Positions 31,936 to 45,400 of a stretch of 64,000 nucleotides of DNA are shown in pieces. The notes beneath the pieces are model-generated. The model made no database searches, had not been told where the DNA came from, and was given only the letters and a program-made list of their open reading frames with translations. The DNA comes from Enoplolaimus lenunculus (lineage: Eukaryota; Nematoda; Enoplea; Enoplida; Thoracostomopsidae), in assembly GCA_030248215.1 (NCBI GenBank), contig JASANG010000406.1, positions 1 to 64,000 of the forward strand. The letters run 5' to 3'. The position numbers and the translations under genes are program-made. Position 1 is the first letter of the stretch. Each line of letters begins with the position of its first letter.

Positions 31936-32332
31936 TAAAGTAATATCAGCCAGGGAGACAGTAATGGCCATAAGTAAGTTTAAGCAATATTTCTTTCATT
32001 TATATTTGCATTTATGCGAGCAATTACGGTTATATACACTTACTATTTAGCTGCTGTCCTGTGGCCGCAATGAATTAGAAAATGTTGTATTTTAGTCTGC
32101 TGAGTGGTTAATAAGTTTACGATTTAACACCAGAGATTGTACTTAAAACAGCTATCGATTGCATATGTGAATATAACTTTGAAAAACCGCACTAAATTTC
32201 GTCTAAAATGACGCTATGAACGTTTTAAACACCTATCATTTTGTATGTAATTTGTTGATAACACAATTTAAAATTTACCAATTATTCCATTGGTGAATGC
32301 CATTAAAATTGAATCAGGTCTTCAAATAGAAT

Positions 32333-32416
<84 letters not shown>
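32333..32416. repeat. (TA)n microsatellite
   Basis: About 80 bases of almost pure TA dinucleotide. It is likely to be length-variable and prone to assembly error. Confidence 0.9.
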
Positions 32417-32423
<7 letters not shown>

Positions 32424-32522
32424 TCTATATCTAAATTCAGTGTTTTTGACCGGCATGAGCATTCTAGCCTTTCTGTTAGAAATACTTAAAAAGAAAAATA
32501 TTAGAAAAAATACCTGTTGCGT

Positions 32523-32968
32523 ACTGTATTGACCCGAATAAGAGGGGGGTAATAAGAGGGGGTCCCCATTTTGAGTCCGAATCCATAGTTGTCCGTATCC
32601 CTAATAAGAGTCCGTAAGCGGATAGAGTCCCTAAACCCTAATTAGAGTCCATAAATGTCAATTAGCCCTTAATTTTAGCGCATAAATGACTCCAGGACCA
32701 AATAATTTGAGTTCAAAACTTTAAAGCGTATAAATGTTGAAAGTACATTCATAATTATTACCTTGTATTATCGCTCAAGCTATGGACACATGAGAAATAA
32801 ATGTTTAGTTCAACGGATAACTGCAGTACCGGAAATATATCAGTAACGAAGGGCGACGGAGCGTGGGTTAAAAATAAATAACAGTCCGTAACCGAATAAC
32901 AAGGCGGGTACCCTCTGGTGAGACCAAAAAAATATCAGTCCCCCCTCTTATTCGGGTCAATACAGTAT
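32523..32968. mobile_element. MITE with TACTGTATTGACCCGAATAA termini (family D)
   Basis: The left end TACTGTATTGACCCGAATAA is matched, inverted, by the right end TTATTCGGGTCAATACAGTA. The interior repeats GAGTCC steps. The TA edges suggest Tc1/mariner-type insertion (inference). Other copies: 7430-7515 (part), 33779-34045 (part), 56107-56489 and 57406-57984. Confidence 0.75.
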
Positions 32969-33090
32969 ATAACACTGACAGATTGTTTTGAAGGTTTCAA
33001 CAGAAAAATAATGCCGTAGCATCTTTGGGGTTGTAAAAGCCTGTATTAATATTCCCACGTTACTTTTTAAACAGAAAACCGGATTTATTC

Positions 33091-33402
33091 TTAAGCCCCA
33101 TTCACCGCTGAAAGTTTTTGCAGCGAGAACTCGCAGCTGCAACTTGCACGAAATACTTGTATTTACAAGTGTATATATATTTTCAAATGAACATTCCGAT
33201 TGACCAATCAAACTAAACGGTGTAAGAAATTCAAGCGACTTGCAAGTGCGTTCACAGGTGCGAATTAAATAAAACAGCACGAATTTGAGTGAATAAATTG
33301 AAGCTGCACGCACTTCAAAGCTGCTTTGTGATCAAACTTGTGCGTGCAAGTTGCACGTGCAAGTTTTTGCTGCAAAACCTTGCACGTGTGAATCGGACTT
33401 AA
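33091..33402. mobile_element. piggyBac-like MITE with TTAA flanks (family F)
   Basis: TTAA stands at 33091-33094 and 33399-33402. The left end GCCCCATTCACCGCTGAAAG pairs with the inverted right end GTCCGATTCACACGTGCAAG. The interior repeats ACTTGCACG-type steps. Confidence 0.7.
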
Positions 33403-33778
33403 TACAACTCGGGGAATGAAAACAAAAACGGACATGGAAGTAGCAAAGATACTTTATTTTTCCGCCGATATATACACTATACAGTTGCGGCATGCAAGTA
33501 ATCTCTGGGTTTTCTAAACGTTTGGATTAATTTTGTGATTTTATTTCAAATCGAAAAATTGCAGCATATCAGTATTAATGCACCTAGAACGATTTATGCG
33601 CGTAAAAACAACTGAATTTTCGTTATTTCTATAACGGAAACAAAACAAAGGAATATCCGGTTACATCCTGAACTCCGTTAAATTGACCAAATTGGCATTC
33701 TCGGACCGTTTCAGGTTACAATTTAGATTGATTAAATAATGTTTTTCAACTAAACACATCATTTACTGTTAAATCTCA

Positions 33779-34045
33779 CACTGTATTGACCTGACTAAGA
33801 GAGGGGCATTGGAGATGGTTCCCACTTTGAGTGATCCTTAATAGGAGTCTGTAACCCTAATTAGAGTCTGTTAGCTGATACAGTCCATAAATCTTAATTA
33901 GAGTCCATGGGATACATACCATAAGTCCTAATTCGAGTCCATAAATCCTAATCAGAGTCCATGGGATACATACCATAAGTCCTAATTCGAGTCCATAAAT
34001 CCTAATTAGAGTCTATAAGAGAGACCATTAAAGTAGAAGAAAATA
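33779..34045. mobile_element. Partial family D MITE with internal duplication
   Basis: Starts ACTGTATTGACCTGACTAAG and lacks a right end. Inside, a unit of about 54 bases with GGGATACATACCATAAGTCC occurs twice, and GAGTCCATAAATCC recurs. Confidence 0.6.
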
Positions 34046-34487
34046 TTAGGTATACTGATATAAATATGTAACAAACGCTGCTACAACCCACATAAACTTT
34101 ATTAAATCCAGAAAAAAGATTATCGGATATGGCAATCCAGTAAAATGCTTTGTCATGTCAGTTCTGCCCAAGAGAAACAAGACACTCTCGCAGTTTCTCC
34201 TGCCACTACGCAAATGTTGGAGCAAAACTTTTTCACTTGTAACATACAAATCATCTGTTTTCCTGTTTTAAAAACTAGTTTCTAGTGCGAAAATTTTTCG
34301 TCAATTTTGCGTTACATTTTTCAGGGGAGCTATCGCCCTCTAACACCTTTTCCGATTTGAACGTATAATACGTAGGATGGGGGGTTGCCGCCCACAAAGC
34401 CCCCTGCACTAAGCACTACATTAATGAAAGCTAAAATTAGTGAAATGGCTTTGAACTGCTTTGACACGTAAGTATGATAAGCGTTTA

Positions 34488-34651
34488 CACTGCAAAAAAT
34501 GGTGAGTCAAATTGACTCTCCGAAATAGGCTTTTTCAAATTACACAAAATGAGTCAAATTCGACTCCGGCAGAATCAAATTGGACTCGTCTGTCATCCGG
34601 AAAAGGCTATTTCGGAAAGAGTCAATTTGACTCACCATTTTTTGCAGTGTA
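34488..34651. mobile_element. Palindromic MITE family C
   Basis: Starts CACTGCAAAAAATGGTGAGT and ends in its reverse complement, one of the cleanest copies. A trace of another copy follows at 34778-34852. Confidence 0.75.
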
Positions 34652-35060
34652 GGAATCCTTCTGGTGAGGCAAAATAAAACATGAACCTCTTCTTCTTCAG
34701 ATGACTACAGCATCAAAAATTCGGTTGTTCGTTGACTTTACAGTATACGACAACATTAAAGTTGATTAGAAACGTTGCCACGACTCCGCCAGAGTCAAAT
34801 TACACTGGCCTGTAATCCAGAAAAGCATATTTCGGAAAGAGTCAAATAGCATACGATACATTAAAAGTTGATTAGAAATGTTGCCACTGTGTGGAATGCA
34901 ATAAACATAAAAATCACAGCGCCAAACTTTGTATATTATAATAAATCCCTGAAGCCAAACGTTGGTTTTGATATATTAATATTATTGAAAAACTCCATTT
35001 CCCACGAACAGACCAATTTCTTAAGACATACCATGGTTTTAGATACGAGACAGAAGGCTA

Positions 35061-35209
35061 GGCCAATGTTACTTTTAGGGTAGTACCAGTACATTAAGCG
35101 TTTTCCTAAGCCTAAGCCTAAGCCTAAGCAGACAAATGTAACATAGAATCTAAACTTCCTCTTTCACAAACCACCAGAAACCTGGCCGCTCTGAAAAGTA
35201 ACATGGGCC
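35061..35209 (+). mobile_element. TTAGGC-carrying MITE family B
   Basis: Left end CCAATGTTACTTTTAGGGTA and right end CTGAAAAGTAACATGGGCC, with four GCCTAA hexamers. Confidence 0.65.
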
Positions 35210-35307
35210 GATGGGTGGGGCTAACTTGTTTGTCACTAAAAAATTCAGAAATGGGTATTTTCATGTATAACTTGCGTTGTTGTAAAAACACAGGCCATGG
35301 AAAGAAC

Positions 35308-35468
35308 GTCCAATGTAAAGAGCAGGGGCGGAACAGTATTATAAGTTTTATTCCTAAGCCTAAGCCTAAGCCTAAGTCTAAGCCTAAGCCAAGCAAAAAA
35401 TCAGTCTAAAGCTTAAGCTTTTATTCCATTCTAGTCCCACAGAAAAACGTTCCGCCCCTGATCTTATG
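35308..35468 (+). mobile_element. TTAGGC-carrying MITE family A
   Basis: Left end CAATGTAAAGAGCAGGGGCG and right end CGTTCCGCCCCTGATCT, with clean GCCTAA hexamers. Confidence 0.7.
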
Positions 35469-35937
35469 GGCGAAAAGAACAAGCAAAAACTTAATTGGCA
35501 GGAAACTAAAATTTGAACTGAGTAAAAATTTTATCGCAAGCTTATCAGTCAACAATTTCACAGTTAGAAAAAAGTTAAGTCATTATCCTTGGGCTGTGCT
35601 CATGTATCTTAAATGCTGGTTCAGTTGTCACAGGACAATTTATATCCCCAGTAAAGTCATCGCACCCTTCAGAACTATAGCTTTGATAAATTTGACCTTA
35701 GGAAAAACCTTGCCTAATGCAAAAATTGGCTTGGGTCGTGGGGGGAGAGAATTTGGGCCTGCGGCCAAGACCGTAGCCGCATATTTCTGATAGAAGCAGA
35801 ATATTAATATATTGTGGTAGAAGCGTCGAGAGCCACGCGAGCGAGAAGCGAAACGCAATTTTTTGTTGACACAAACGTTTTAAAATACGTAAGAAGGGCT
35901 TGCCTCCGAAAATGAATTCCTATATTGGCTACTACAA

Positions 35938-36128
35938 CCCATGTATAGAAAACAGGGCCAAATTGTTTTCCTGCGGGGTTGTAATAGAGCCAGTTTAAGT
36001 TTTAGACTAAACTTTTTGGCTGAGGCTTAGGCTAGGATTAGGCTTAGGCTTAGGCTCATCCTTACGCTTATGCTTAGACCTAGACTTAGGAGGCTTACTA
36101 CTGTTCCGGCCCTGTTCTAAACATGGGC
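35938..36128 (+). mobile_element. TTAGGC-carrying MITE family A
   Basis: Left end CCATGTATAGAAAACAGGGC and right end CCGGCCCTGTTCTAAACATG, with TTAGGC hexamers. Confidence 0.7.
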
Positions 36129-36714
36129 CGCTACTGCGGTACAGCAAACCGACAGCCAGATCTGTACGAACAGTTGATAAAGCGTGATAATTGCAAAGTG
36201 TTGTTGGAATTGGATTGAATTCAAAACAACAACAATGAGTTGAACAGCTAAAAAAACTACCGTATAAAGCTAACCAAAGTGCTAATTTGTTCGGTGACAA
36301 GTGTTTGTGTCATGAACGTACAGAGATTTTAGCGCATCTGAAACGTAGAGGTCTGAATAAACCTCAAATGCCTGCTGCATGTATCACTACTAGTAAGGAG
36401 ATAGCTATTCAATTAAGCAATTTTGAAATTGGGTTTACGACTGCATCGAGGTGCAACCGGATATCCGGCTCCGGCAAAAAAGCGACATCCGGCGCTGGCT
36501 CCGGTAACTTGACGGATATTGCTTTTAAAAAAACTTCAAAAAATTTACACCATCTGTCGTGTTTATGCTAAGTACTATCGAACTGATTGATTTTACTTTT
36601 GCATATTTTTCTGTCACACATGTTAATGTTGATCATGTGACCGTGTACGTTCACAATTTTTATTGGGTTACAATAACGCTGGAAAACAAGACATAGATGA
36701 CGCGTGTTATTCTA

Positions 36715-37300
36715 CGGGCGTAACAGAATATGTCGTTAAAATATTTCTATTATTCCTATTAATGCTAAGCCTAAACTTCAGCGTAAAAATGAGTGTATAA
36801 CTAATCCTACGCCAAAGTGAAAATAATTGTCTTAATCCGAGTCAGTGATGGACGGAGACCGGCCATTAAATGCCTAAAAGGAGCGCAAATACAAAAGATT
36901 AAACAAATTTTAAGATATATATTTGCTAAAATGGCTCATCAATAGAACTTGGCCGGAATAGTCGTATATGAGCACATTCTTAAGCGTAAACGTAAGAATG
37001 AGCTAAGCAAAAATAGGCCAAAGCTTAAATCTTACTTTATATCAGACCCACAGAAAAACAGACCCATGTAGAGAACATGGCCGCAACGTTTTCCGGCGGA
37101 CTGTTATAGAGTAAGCTTAACCTTTAGATCAACTTTTTGCTTGGGCTTAAGCTCAGGCGTAGTCTATGTATAGGCTCATTCTTCCGCTTAGGCTCAGGCT
37201 TAGGCAGGCTTAGGCTTAGGCTTAGGAATATGTTGATGCTACTGTTTCGGTCCTATTCTATACATTGGCTGAAAAACATTCCGCCCCTGATCTACCGGTT
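36715..37300 (+). mobile_element. Cluster of family A MITEs
   Basis: Two partial copies (36715-36850, 36943-37058) and one near-full copy (37062-37275; ends CCATGTAGAGAACATGGCCG and GGTCCTATTCTATACATTGG). An extra right-end scrap, CATTCCGCCCCTGATCT, follows. Confidence 0.6.
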
Positions 37301-38370
37301 CAATAAAACGGACAAAACTATGCAAATTGCAAAGTACACATTTCAAACATGCAAATGGCTTAATTTAAAATCTTTAATTAAACTTTTAAAGTTAGACTCC
37401 TCATTTCATTACCCAAAGAAGATGCTTCAGCAGTTTCATCAATAAGATATTGAACGAGTATTTTAATTAAGTTTTTTAATTAACTTTGCTACAAGTCACA
37501 AGCATTATTTATCTTTCACAATGGCTACTTTATGAGCTAGTTTTGATTATTTCATGACTGTTTTAATAATGTAAAGAGTCACAGTGTGTTTTGAGGAAAC
37601 AATTCACTTTGTCGTCCGGAAAGATACAATTAATTTTAGAAAATTGCACAAAAAAATCGTTGGGTACAGTTTTGCGCGGAAATAGTTAGCATGCCAGCTT
37701 TTGGCATGAACATGAATTGTGTTTTAAAATAGATTTCTGTGACGACATGGTGCGAATTTAAGCATTGGCAGAGCCAAGGGTGCTTAGAATATGCTATTGT
37801 CGCAATCGCAAACAGAAATTCGTGCTGGAGCCAGAGGTCGATTTTTCGCTGGATTTGGAGCTGGAGGCAGACCTGTAGTTGTGCACTGCACGAAACCACA
37901 ATTCTGTATTTATAGGTTTTCACTGCGAAGAAAAATGTATTTCTGAACTGGAGCGTTATACAGCATCAACTAGTTAATGCAGGAAAAACGCGTTCAATGA
38001 AATTTTGGTATCTTAAAAACCGTAAATGTCTGAGCGGCCAAACGTAATTCCAACTGTGACTTGAGTTTCGAAATTCTACTTTATATTAAACAATAAACAT
38101 CGAAGAGAAGTACACTTGTGGGTTATTGCCAAAACTAAAAATACGTATTAAAAATTAACGACGTGCTAGTTTTTAGTTTCTACACATGTCTTTTGACATA
38201 AATCAACAAATAATTCGACAAGCAAACTGCGCATTTTTATAAATTCTCTCAGCTATTACACTATTAGACTGCTCAAGTTACGGGTCAACGGAAGCTGTGT
38301 TTCTATAATTTGTAACTTTGGTGTCTAACATAATGTACCAAAATTTCGTTCTTGCGAAGGTTAAGTGGTA

Positions 38371-38397
38371 GCGCATGAGGTTCGTTTCCTCGTGCGC
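38371..38397. other. 10-bp hairpin stem, 7-base loop
   Basis: GCGCATGAGG and CCTCGTGCGC pair over 10 positions (one G-T) around loop TTCGTTT. The sequence before it, TTAAGTGGTAGCGC, looks like a Pol III A box. The hairpin could be a tRNA-derived relic or a structured RNA; nothing else supports a gene. Confidence 0.35.
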
Positions 38398-39458
38398 CAA
38401 TTGAACACAAAAGTTGCATTATAATGGTTCAAAAGATTCATAGCTAGGTGGTCTAATTTTGATTTACGAAATCTTTAAAAAATCTTTATAGTTACGGGTG
38501 TGATTTTCAGATTTCCTTCTTGTTTCTCTTAATCTAGGATGTCGTTTCGTTTGTCAGTTCTTCAATTTATGCAAAGTTCCAATGCAGACTAGCTTTGCTA
38601 TACCTTAGTTATTGTTTGTTTGATATTGCACGATGGAGTATCCGAATCAGTAGAACACACGTAAAAAGTAAACACGTAATACACATTGCATAGTAGCTAC
38701 GAAGTATATAGCTTAGTACACTAGGACACATCGCATATAACCGATAGCACAAGTAGTTGAAGTAGTGCCTGTCGCATTTGGATGGATTCTGTTTACGGCT
38801 GGTGTGTGCTTTAGGATCTATGACGTTAGCGTAGTCGCCCATCACCAACGGCACGGCCGGTTTTCAAAGATTTACTATGACACGTTTGTACAGAAAAAGG
38901 CACAGATATGGTTATACGGAAGACAATGTTAGACAAGAGTTATGCATTTATGACAGTTATGAAATACGGTTACCGGATATGTCAGATGTATCAGGTCTAA
39001 GCCTAGTTCGTCGATGCGCTTAAGTCTTAAGTTAACGGTTTGTACGATTGATTATAAGTATGATTGTGTTACATGAGTAATCGCGAGTAAACTCTGACTT
39101 GTAAACTGAGCGCAACACAGCGTTGCTGAGCTACGGTGTGCCCGTTGAACGCACCGCCTAACAATAAAAGTTTCCGGCGCTCAACACACCGGACTCGGCT
39201 TGATATGAAAATCTTCCGCCCATAATACTATTTCATACAATATTTCAATACCACTTACAAATTCGTTACCGAGTTAGAGCGCACAACCTTATAGAAACTG
39301 ACCTTGCGTTAAGGTTTGCGAATTTTTAGCAGTCGTGTTATGTATGTACATATTACTTTAAATTCAAAATTGAACGTGCCCGTAAAGTGCCTATCGCTTA
39401 GTCGGAGAATTGCCATTGAAGCTTTAGCAAGATGTTATAGTTATTCAATATAGAAAAT

Positions 39459-42400
39459 ATGCCGGAGATCGCGTCAAGACCAACAATCATTAACTTCATT
39501 CCGGTCGTGGAAGGTGAGCTGTTGTAGTTTTGGTCTGTGTTTTAATCAAGCTGATATGTATATAGACATCAAGTGCCATTCGGTTATATCCTTTTTGAAC
39601 TTTTACGTGCACGTAGCCTACACTTGTAAAAACCTGTTGCACGTACGGTTAGCTGTAGCTCAACAGTCTTTTTTCGAGTCCTGGTGGATGTACACGTTAT
39701 TACAGACCGCACACGTACGTAAGTAATTCAGTAGAGTACCTGGCGGTCTCAGTACGCAAGTTACTGAAGTACAACCGACATATCTGACACTTCTTTATTT
39801 ATTAGGTTTGGCAAGAAGTTTATATATTATGCGTACGTATCTTATTTAGATTTATTTTAGTCACATTCTTACTTACATGTGTTTTTTGTTAATTTTTAAC
39901 TTGATTTTTAAAATTAGGGTGCGACCAGATATCCGGTCTCAGTTTAATATCCGGAAAACACCGATTACCTTATTCGGCATCCGGTTTAAACCTACCGGAT
40001 ATTTATGGAAGTGGTGTTGCACATATCATAAAACTTCTTGTTTCAAGTGTTCCTTTTTAATATCTTACTGTGATTGCACGCTAAACAAATATAAAAATTT
40101 AAGCTAACAATTTTAAATCAGTAAGTGAACATGATATATTTTGTGCTACTCAAATATTTCGAACAGTGCACAGGTTTAGGTGGTATATCCGGACAATATC
40201 TGGTTCCTGTTAACATTAACTATCAGGTTGCTATATCCCGTAAATTTTTATACGTATACTGCAATAGATACACGTAGGTATTCATGTTGCAGATAAGCTA
40301 TATTTCGCGTTTCTTGACGGTAAACCTCATACCGATGTTCGTTATCATTACTTTTGCATTGATTCCATGTTCGAATATGAAAGGTAAGTATGGGGTTTCT
40401 TTTAGTTGGTGGAATAGCCTCCACGCATTCCGCATCTAACTTACTTTCACCGCATCTAAGTTTCCTTTCAACGCATCTAAGTTCCATTTCATTGTGAGTA
40501 GTTTTCACTGGTCAGAATACTGCCTTAAATGAAATACGTATCTGAGCCGCGTGCAATTATATTCTAGAGGGAGCCAAATTCGGATATTCAATTTTAGAAG
40601 TGAGAAGCCAAAGTTTTTTTGCCAAAACAGGTTGACCAGAGTGGTTTGGTACGCATGTAGGGAAATCGCTATTAACATTTTGTTTTCAGTTTTTACCAGG
40701 ATTTCGGTCCGCTCAATCTCGCAATGCTTTACCGATATTGCAAAGTGCTTTCAAAAAAGCTTATGGTATGTTATTAAATTATATGTATGCGGTACGAATT
40801 TAAGGATACTTTAGGTTTGAAAAATGTAGCTGTACGAAACTGTTCAAAAATACCAGTCGTTGTTGAATAATATTTCAAAAGTGAAGCGCGGTTTCGAGAA
40901 CGACGTTTTAGTGGTTCAGTCAGATGTTCTCGTTGCATTGCGACTGTCATGTTATGTGACCAAAGATCCTGTATTGTGTTTATATGTAGTTCAAATTGAA
41001 ATACAAGAAGATAATTGGCGTTACTACAATCATTATCAAAATGCTTACTTTAATTTGTTCAACCGCCGAGAATCATTATATACATATTTCCGTTTCAGAG
41101 CAATTCAAGCAGACGAGTTGTCCACTATAGCAATTCATGCAACCAGAAACGGACTAATGCAGCATATTTGCTCGGGTGTTATGCTGTGAGTGTTATTACT
41201 TTATCAAGAGCTGGGGTTCGCTACTGGGGGTCACTTATTAAAAGCCGCCCACCACATAAGATTTTCCCCCGGTTCAACCCCTCCGCTTAGGATTACACCC
41301 CCGGTTAATTTTACGTTTCTTTCATTTTTGGGAAAGGCAAATTCAAAACGATACGTACTTGTCCCAATGCATCTCCTCCAAATGTATGTGTTGGGGACGG
41401 GTAGTCGGGCCAAAAAGTAACGCTTATTGGTACATTTTGTGCCACGCAAATCTTGTAAGTTCAATATTCAGTTTATAAGTATTATAAGCTGTTGATTCTA
41501 TGCGTGTCTAATATATTTGTATGTATTTACATATATAATTTCTATGGCTCTTTTCGTTAAGTGCGGCCAGCCGGCATTTACCTTAGAGAGCTTCTCATGA
41601 TCACATTTCATCATTCCACATCAAAATTGGAATTTTCAAAAATCCGATTTTTTTCGGTCCCAAGACCCTGCTTGCAACCGAACAGTTTTTTGTCAAAAAC
41701 TTCAACGATTTATACACCGGTTGACACAGTTTGTCATTGTCCTGAGTTTAATGGTGTAAAATTTATCGCTATCTGCAAAATACATATTTATATAATTGGT
41801 TAATTTTACACCATTCGACTCAGCTCGACAAACAGCTTCGAAGGTAAATAAATTGGTGAACTTCTTGGCATTTTTTTCGTTTTTAAAAAAGGGCCTTTGT
41901 AATGAAAAGAAATGCTTTTTTGAAAAATTCAAATTTTCATGTGAAATGTTTATAGGAACTAACGATATCCCGAAGCCAGGATTTTAACCGGTGACAGTCG
42001 GGGCCAGAAAAACACTAAAATACAAATTTCATGTACCTTTTGCGTAAGCATCTACCTGGGACTCCTGGGAGCACGATACCGTTTTTATCATATTGCAATT
42101 TCGGTTAAAATAAGATTCACAATTAGTTATGATTAATTAGATTCACAATTAGTTATGTTTCTGATTAGAAATTTAAAATATTGTAACGCGCGAACATTTC
42201 ATTTCTCATTCCAATATTTATACTCTTGCTGTTCCCATTGCGCTTCCGATATAATCTGGTTTCGTTTTACACCCTGCTTAGATTTTTTGGTTTTGTTCAT
42301 TAATAAGAGCTCACGAGGAATACAAATATGCAAGAATTTTCAAATTCTTCCATTTTTTGCGCGCAATTTATTTGAGTGATATATGGATAACAATGACAGC

Positions 42401-45400
42401 TATAGAATAAAAGGTTTGAAGAAAGATTTTCGCCATGCCTAGCCTTATATTGTTTCAATAGTGAAGTAGCAGTTTGTGCAAAATAAGTTTAGAGTTCTAT
42501 TTTAGATACTTTATTTACAAAAATCAGCGGACGAAGTTTGGAAAATTTTTAACCGTGCAGTGCCTCCGAAATTTTTACCGTTCAGGTGAGTACAATGGTG
42601 TTATAAACTGATTCAGGTTTTGGGTGTGCATTTCGCTGAAAATATGTTCTACATCTAAGTCGTCAGTGTGTGAATTATTCATTGTTTCGTGGCATCTCAC
42701 ACTATTACCAGGTTTGATTGTTTTTGAGTTGAGGATATATATGTAACTACGACATTTATTATGATGTGCATTGTACTGTCAAAACATTCACACAAAAATG
42801 AATAGTAACGTTATTGTGTTTTCATAATATAAGGGACGCTTCGATCGGTCCGTCAACGTATGATTTGGTTTTACGTGATGTTTTTCGCGCTGTAGAAAAA
42901 GCTGTAAAATACAAATGGTTGGATTTTGATGCATTCGATGTTGATGAATATGAATATTATGAGGTATCTATGCTAATTTGAATTATGTATGTATAGTATA
43001 TATGACTTTGCGCAGTGAGCATATTACGACGGTCTTGCAAGGTTATTTTTTTCCGGCACACAACGTCCGAATTAAAAACGCACTACTGGCAGGGTATAAA
43101 TTAGTCTGTCTTGATTATCAGCTGGTCTTGGACTAGCTTCTTTAGCTCTGGTAGATTTGCAAACAGAGATCAAAACTCAGAACCCATGCTATCAACTTCA
43201 GCGGTTTTGGTTTTGGTCTTTGATCGATACCTCTCATCCGTTTTCTGGATATTGGATATTTGTAGTTTTGAAGTACTGAATTCCATAATCGAAACGGTGC
43301 TGGTATTTTAGAGAAATAAAGAAATCGTTAATATCAATAGACAGCTGAGTTACTATATATTGTTTGCATGTTTTAGAAAGTCCAATCCGGTGATCTGAAC
43401 TGGTTAATTCCGAACAAAATTTTAGCTTTCTGCGGACCACACAACAAAGCCACAGTTGAAGGAGGTACGTTAGCTATGTTTTTAGGAGTTTCGTCAATGG
43501 ATTGTATATGTGCCAATTTGCTTGTCATAAGTCGTTATTGAATGAGTTGTAAAAGCGGTGTTTATCAAATTTTCGCTCTGTCTTGGCTAATTAATCAAAT
43601 AACATTTCATACTGTAAAGATAAGTAAGTAATTGTGTTTTTGTTTAGAAAAACATTCTTGCTAGCATCTTTCTGGAAAGCTTTCGAGATCAAAAGTATTG
43701 GAAAAAGTTTGGAATTTTTCGCAATTTTTTTGTGTTTTTAGCAGTTTTTTTATTAAATTCGCTATTTCGAAACCTATGTTTCTTGTATTTTTGTTATTAT
43801 GAGTATAATTTCAGACCATAGGGATGTTTTAGGCGTTTAGGCGTAACATTGGGGATTTGATGAGTTAATGATGCCCCCCACACACACTAGCGAAATGCCA
43901 ACGCTTTATGTTATAAATTTTATAGAAATTTGTAGAAATGATAACTCAGTCATGTTTCGCACTCATATTGAACAGTAGTTGTGTTTCTAGCCTTATTGTG
44001 TTACGACAGGCGCAGTTGTTGTAGGAGATAATTCTGAAAAATTATCTCAAAACCAGCCAGTTGGTTTTTAAATTGTTACGTGATATTTTTTAAACTGAAC
44101 ATACATAGTAATACATGCGTAATATGTGTTTTGTTGTGTAATGTTAACATCATACACGTGTTGTTTCTGAGTACAGTAGTAAACGAGAGACAAATTTTGT
44201 AATAGTAAGCGTCATATAAACAAAGGGGCGTGCTCGAATTGAACAACATAAAGGGTATTGTGTTACAGAGCTTGCAGCGAGGTGCGAAAATTTTGCTAGA
44301 ACTGTAAAGCGTGACGTTTTTAGCACACGGCAGAATTCTTAAAGATATTTTTGGCAAGCCGGTCATCAAACTAACCAAATGGCGAAGTTATAGTAATTTT
44401 TGTCACAATATAGGTTTGTAAGATAAAAAATGGCCAGGTCTCTATCTACATTTTCTCTAGTTTCTGGGGCCGTTCATTGTATATCAATACGTACGACAGT
44501 GCTACCTGATATGAAAAAAATGACACGCATTTTGTAGCTTTTCGTATGATTGGTTTTGTTGGGTTCCATTACAGAAAGAGTTAATGGAAACACGCACCTT
44601 TTAAAAAATGTGTTCTTCGGCCAAATTTTTATATTAAAATGTCTACTGACTACTGGCAAATTTTCTCTGCGAAATTAATGCGCTTGTTTGGAAACCAGGC
44701 ACCTCTTGACCGCCCTCTCAGTATGTCACTGGTGATGTTTCTATATCATGTGGATTAAGACGATTTTCAAAATTTACAACTTAAACTCTAATTACTGCAA
44801 AATAATTGTGCGAAACGCCGTTGCATTTACAAAACATTTCTCTTGTTACGGCTTATAATGACCACTTTATGCATGTAAAGTTGGTAGGCTTTACCCGTGG
44901 AATTGAAATATGCTGATATACGGTTACGTCCCTTTTGCCGATGCAGATATCGATTATTATTTTGAAAATTTGCCGATCTCGATGCTGATGAAATGTACCT
45001 GTTGTCATTAACGCAGATTAATCAGCACATAACTTAATCTTAACTATTGTGAAGATAAAATCATATTAATTTTTAGGTTATCACTATCATGCACCAGAGA
45101 CATATTTTGAATATTTCCGTGCGAACAATGTAACAACTATTGTGCGATTGAACAAGAAAATGTACGATGCTAAACGATTTGTATCTGCTGGATTCGAGCA
45201 TTACGATTTGTTTTTTATTGACGGTTCCACGCCACCGGACTCGATAATGTACGAATTTATTGACATTGTTGAAAAAGCGCCTGGTGCGGTTGCCATTCAC
45301 TGTAAAGGTAGGTTCTTTGAGGGACTTTAGTTATCAGTCCCTGCTGAATTTAAAAACTATAAACCGTGGATCGCTAAGTTTATAATCCAACATTTTATTG

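Larger units (their letters stand above)
26510..39458. other. 13-kb gap: stacked repeats, no convincing gene
   Basis: The stretch between K2P and CDC14, whose transcripts diverge, holds MITE families A, B, C, D, F and G, the palindromic elements listed separately, microsatellites and AT-rich sequence. One 97-codon minus-strand frame (30031-30324) is the only mildly coding-like segment, and it lacks clear splice signals. The last 300 bases should contain the CDC14 promoter. Confidence 0.5.

Noticed and set aside
38600-39200. Possible solo terminal repeat of a retroelement (AATAAA near 39162 and a CA-ending segment)
   Set aside because: No matching second copy, no target duplication and no internal coding sequence in the window.
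40551-40814. Extra CDC14 exon at 40562-40640
   Set aside because: It has an AG before it and an open frame, but phases and the conserved [12 protein letters not shown] reading require direct joining of 40383 to 40690.
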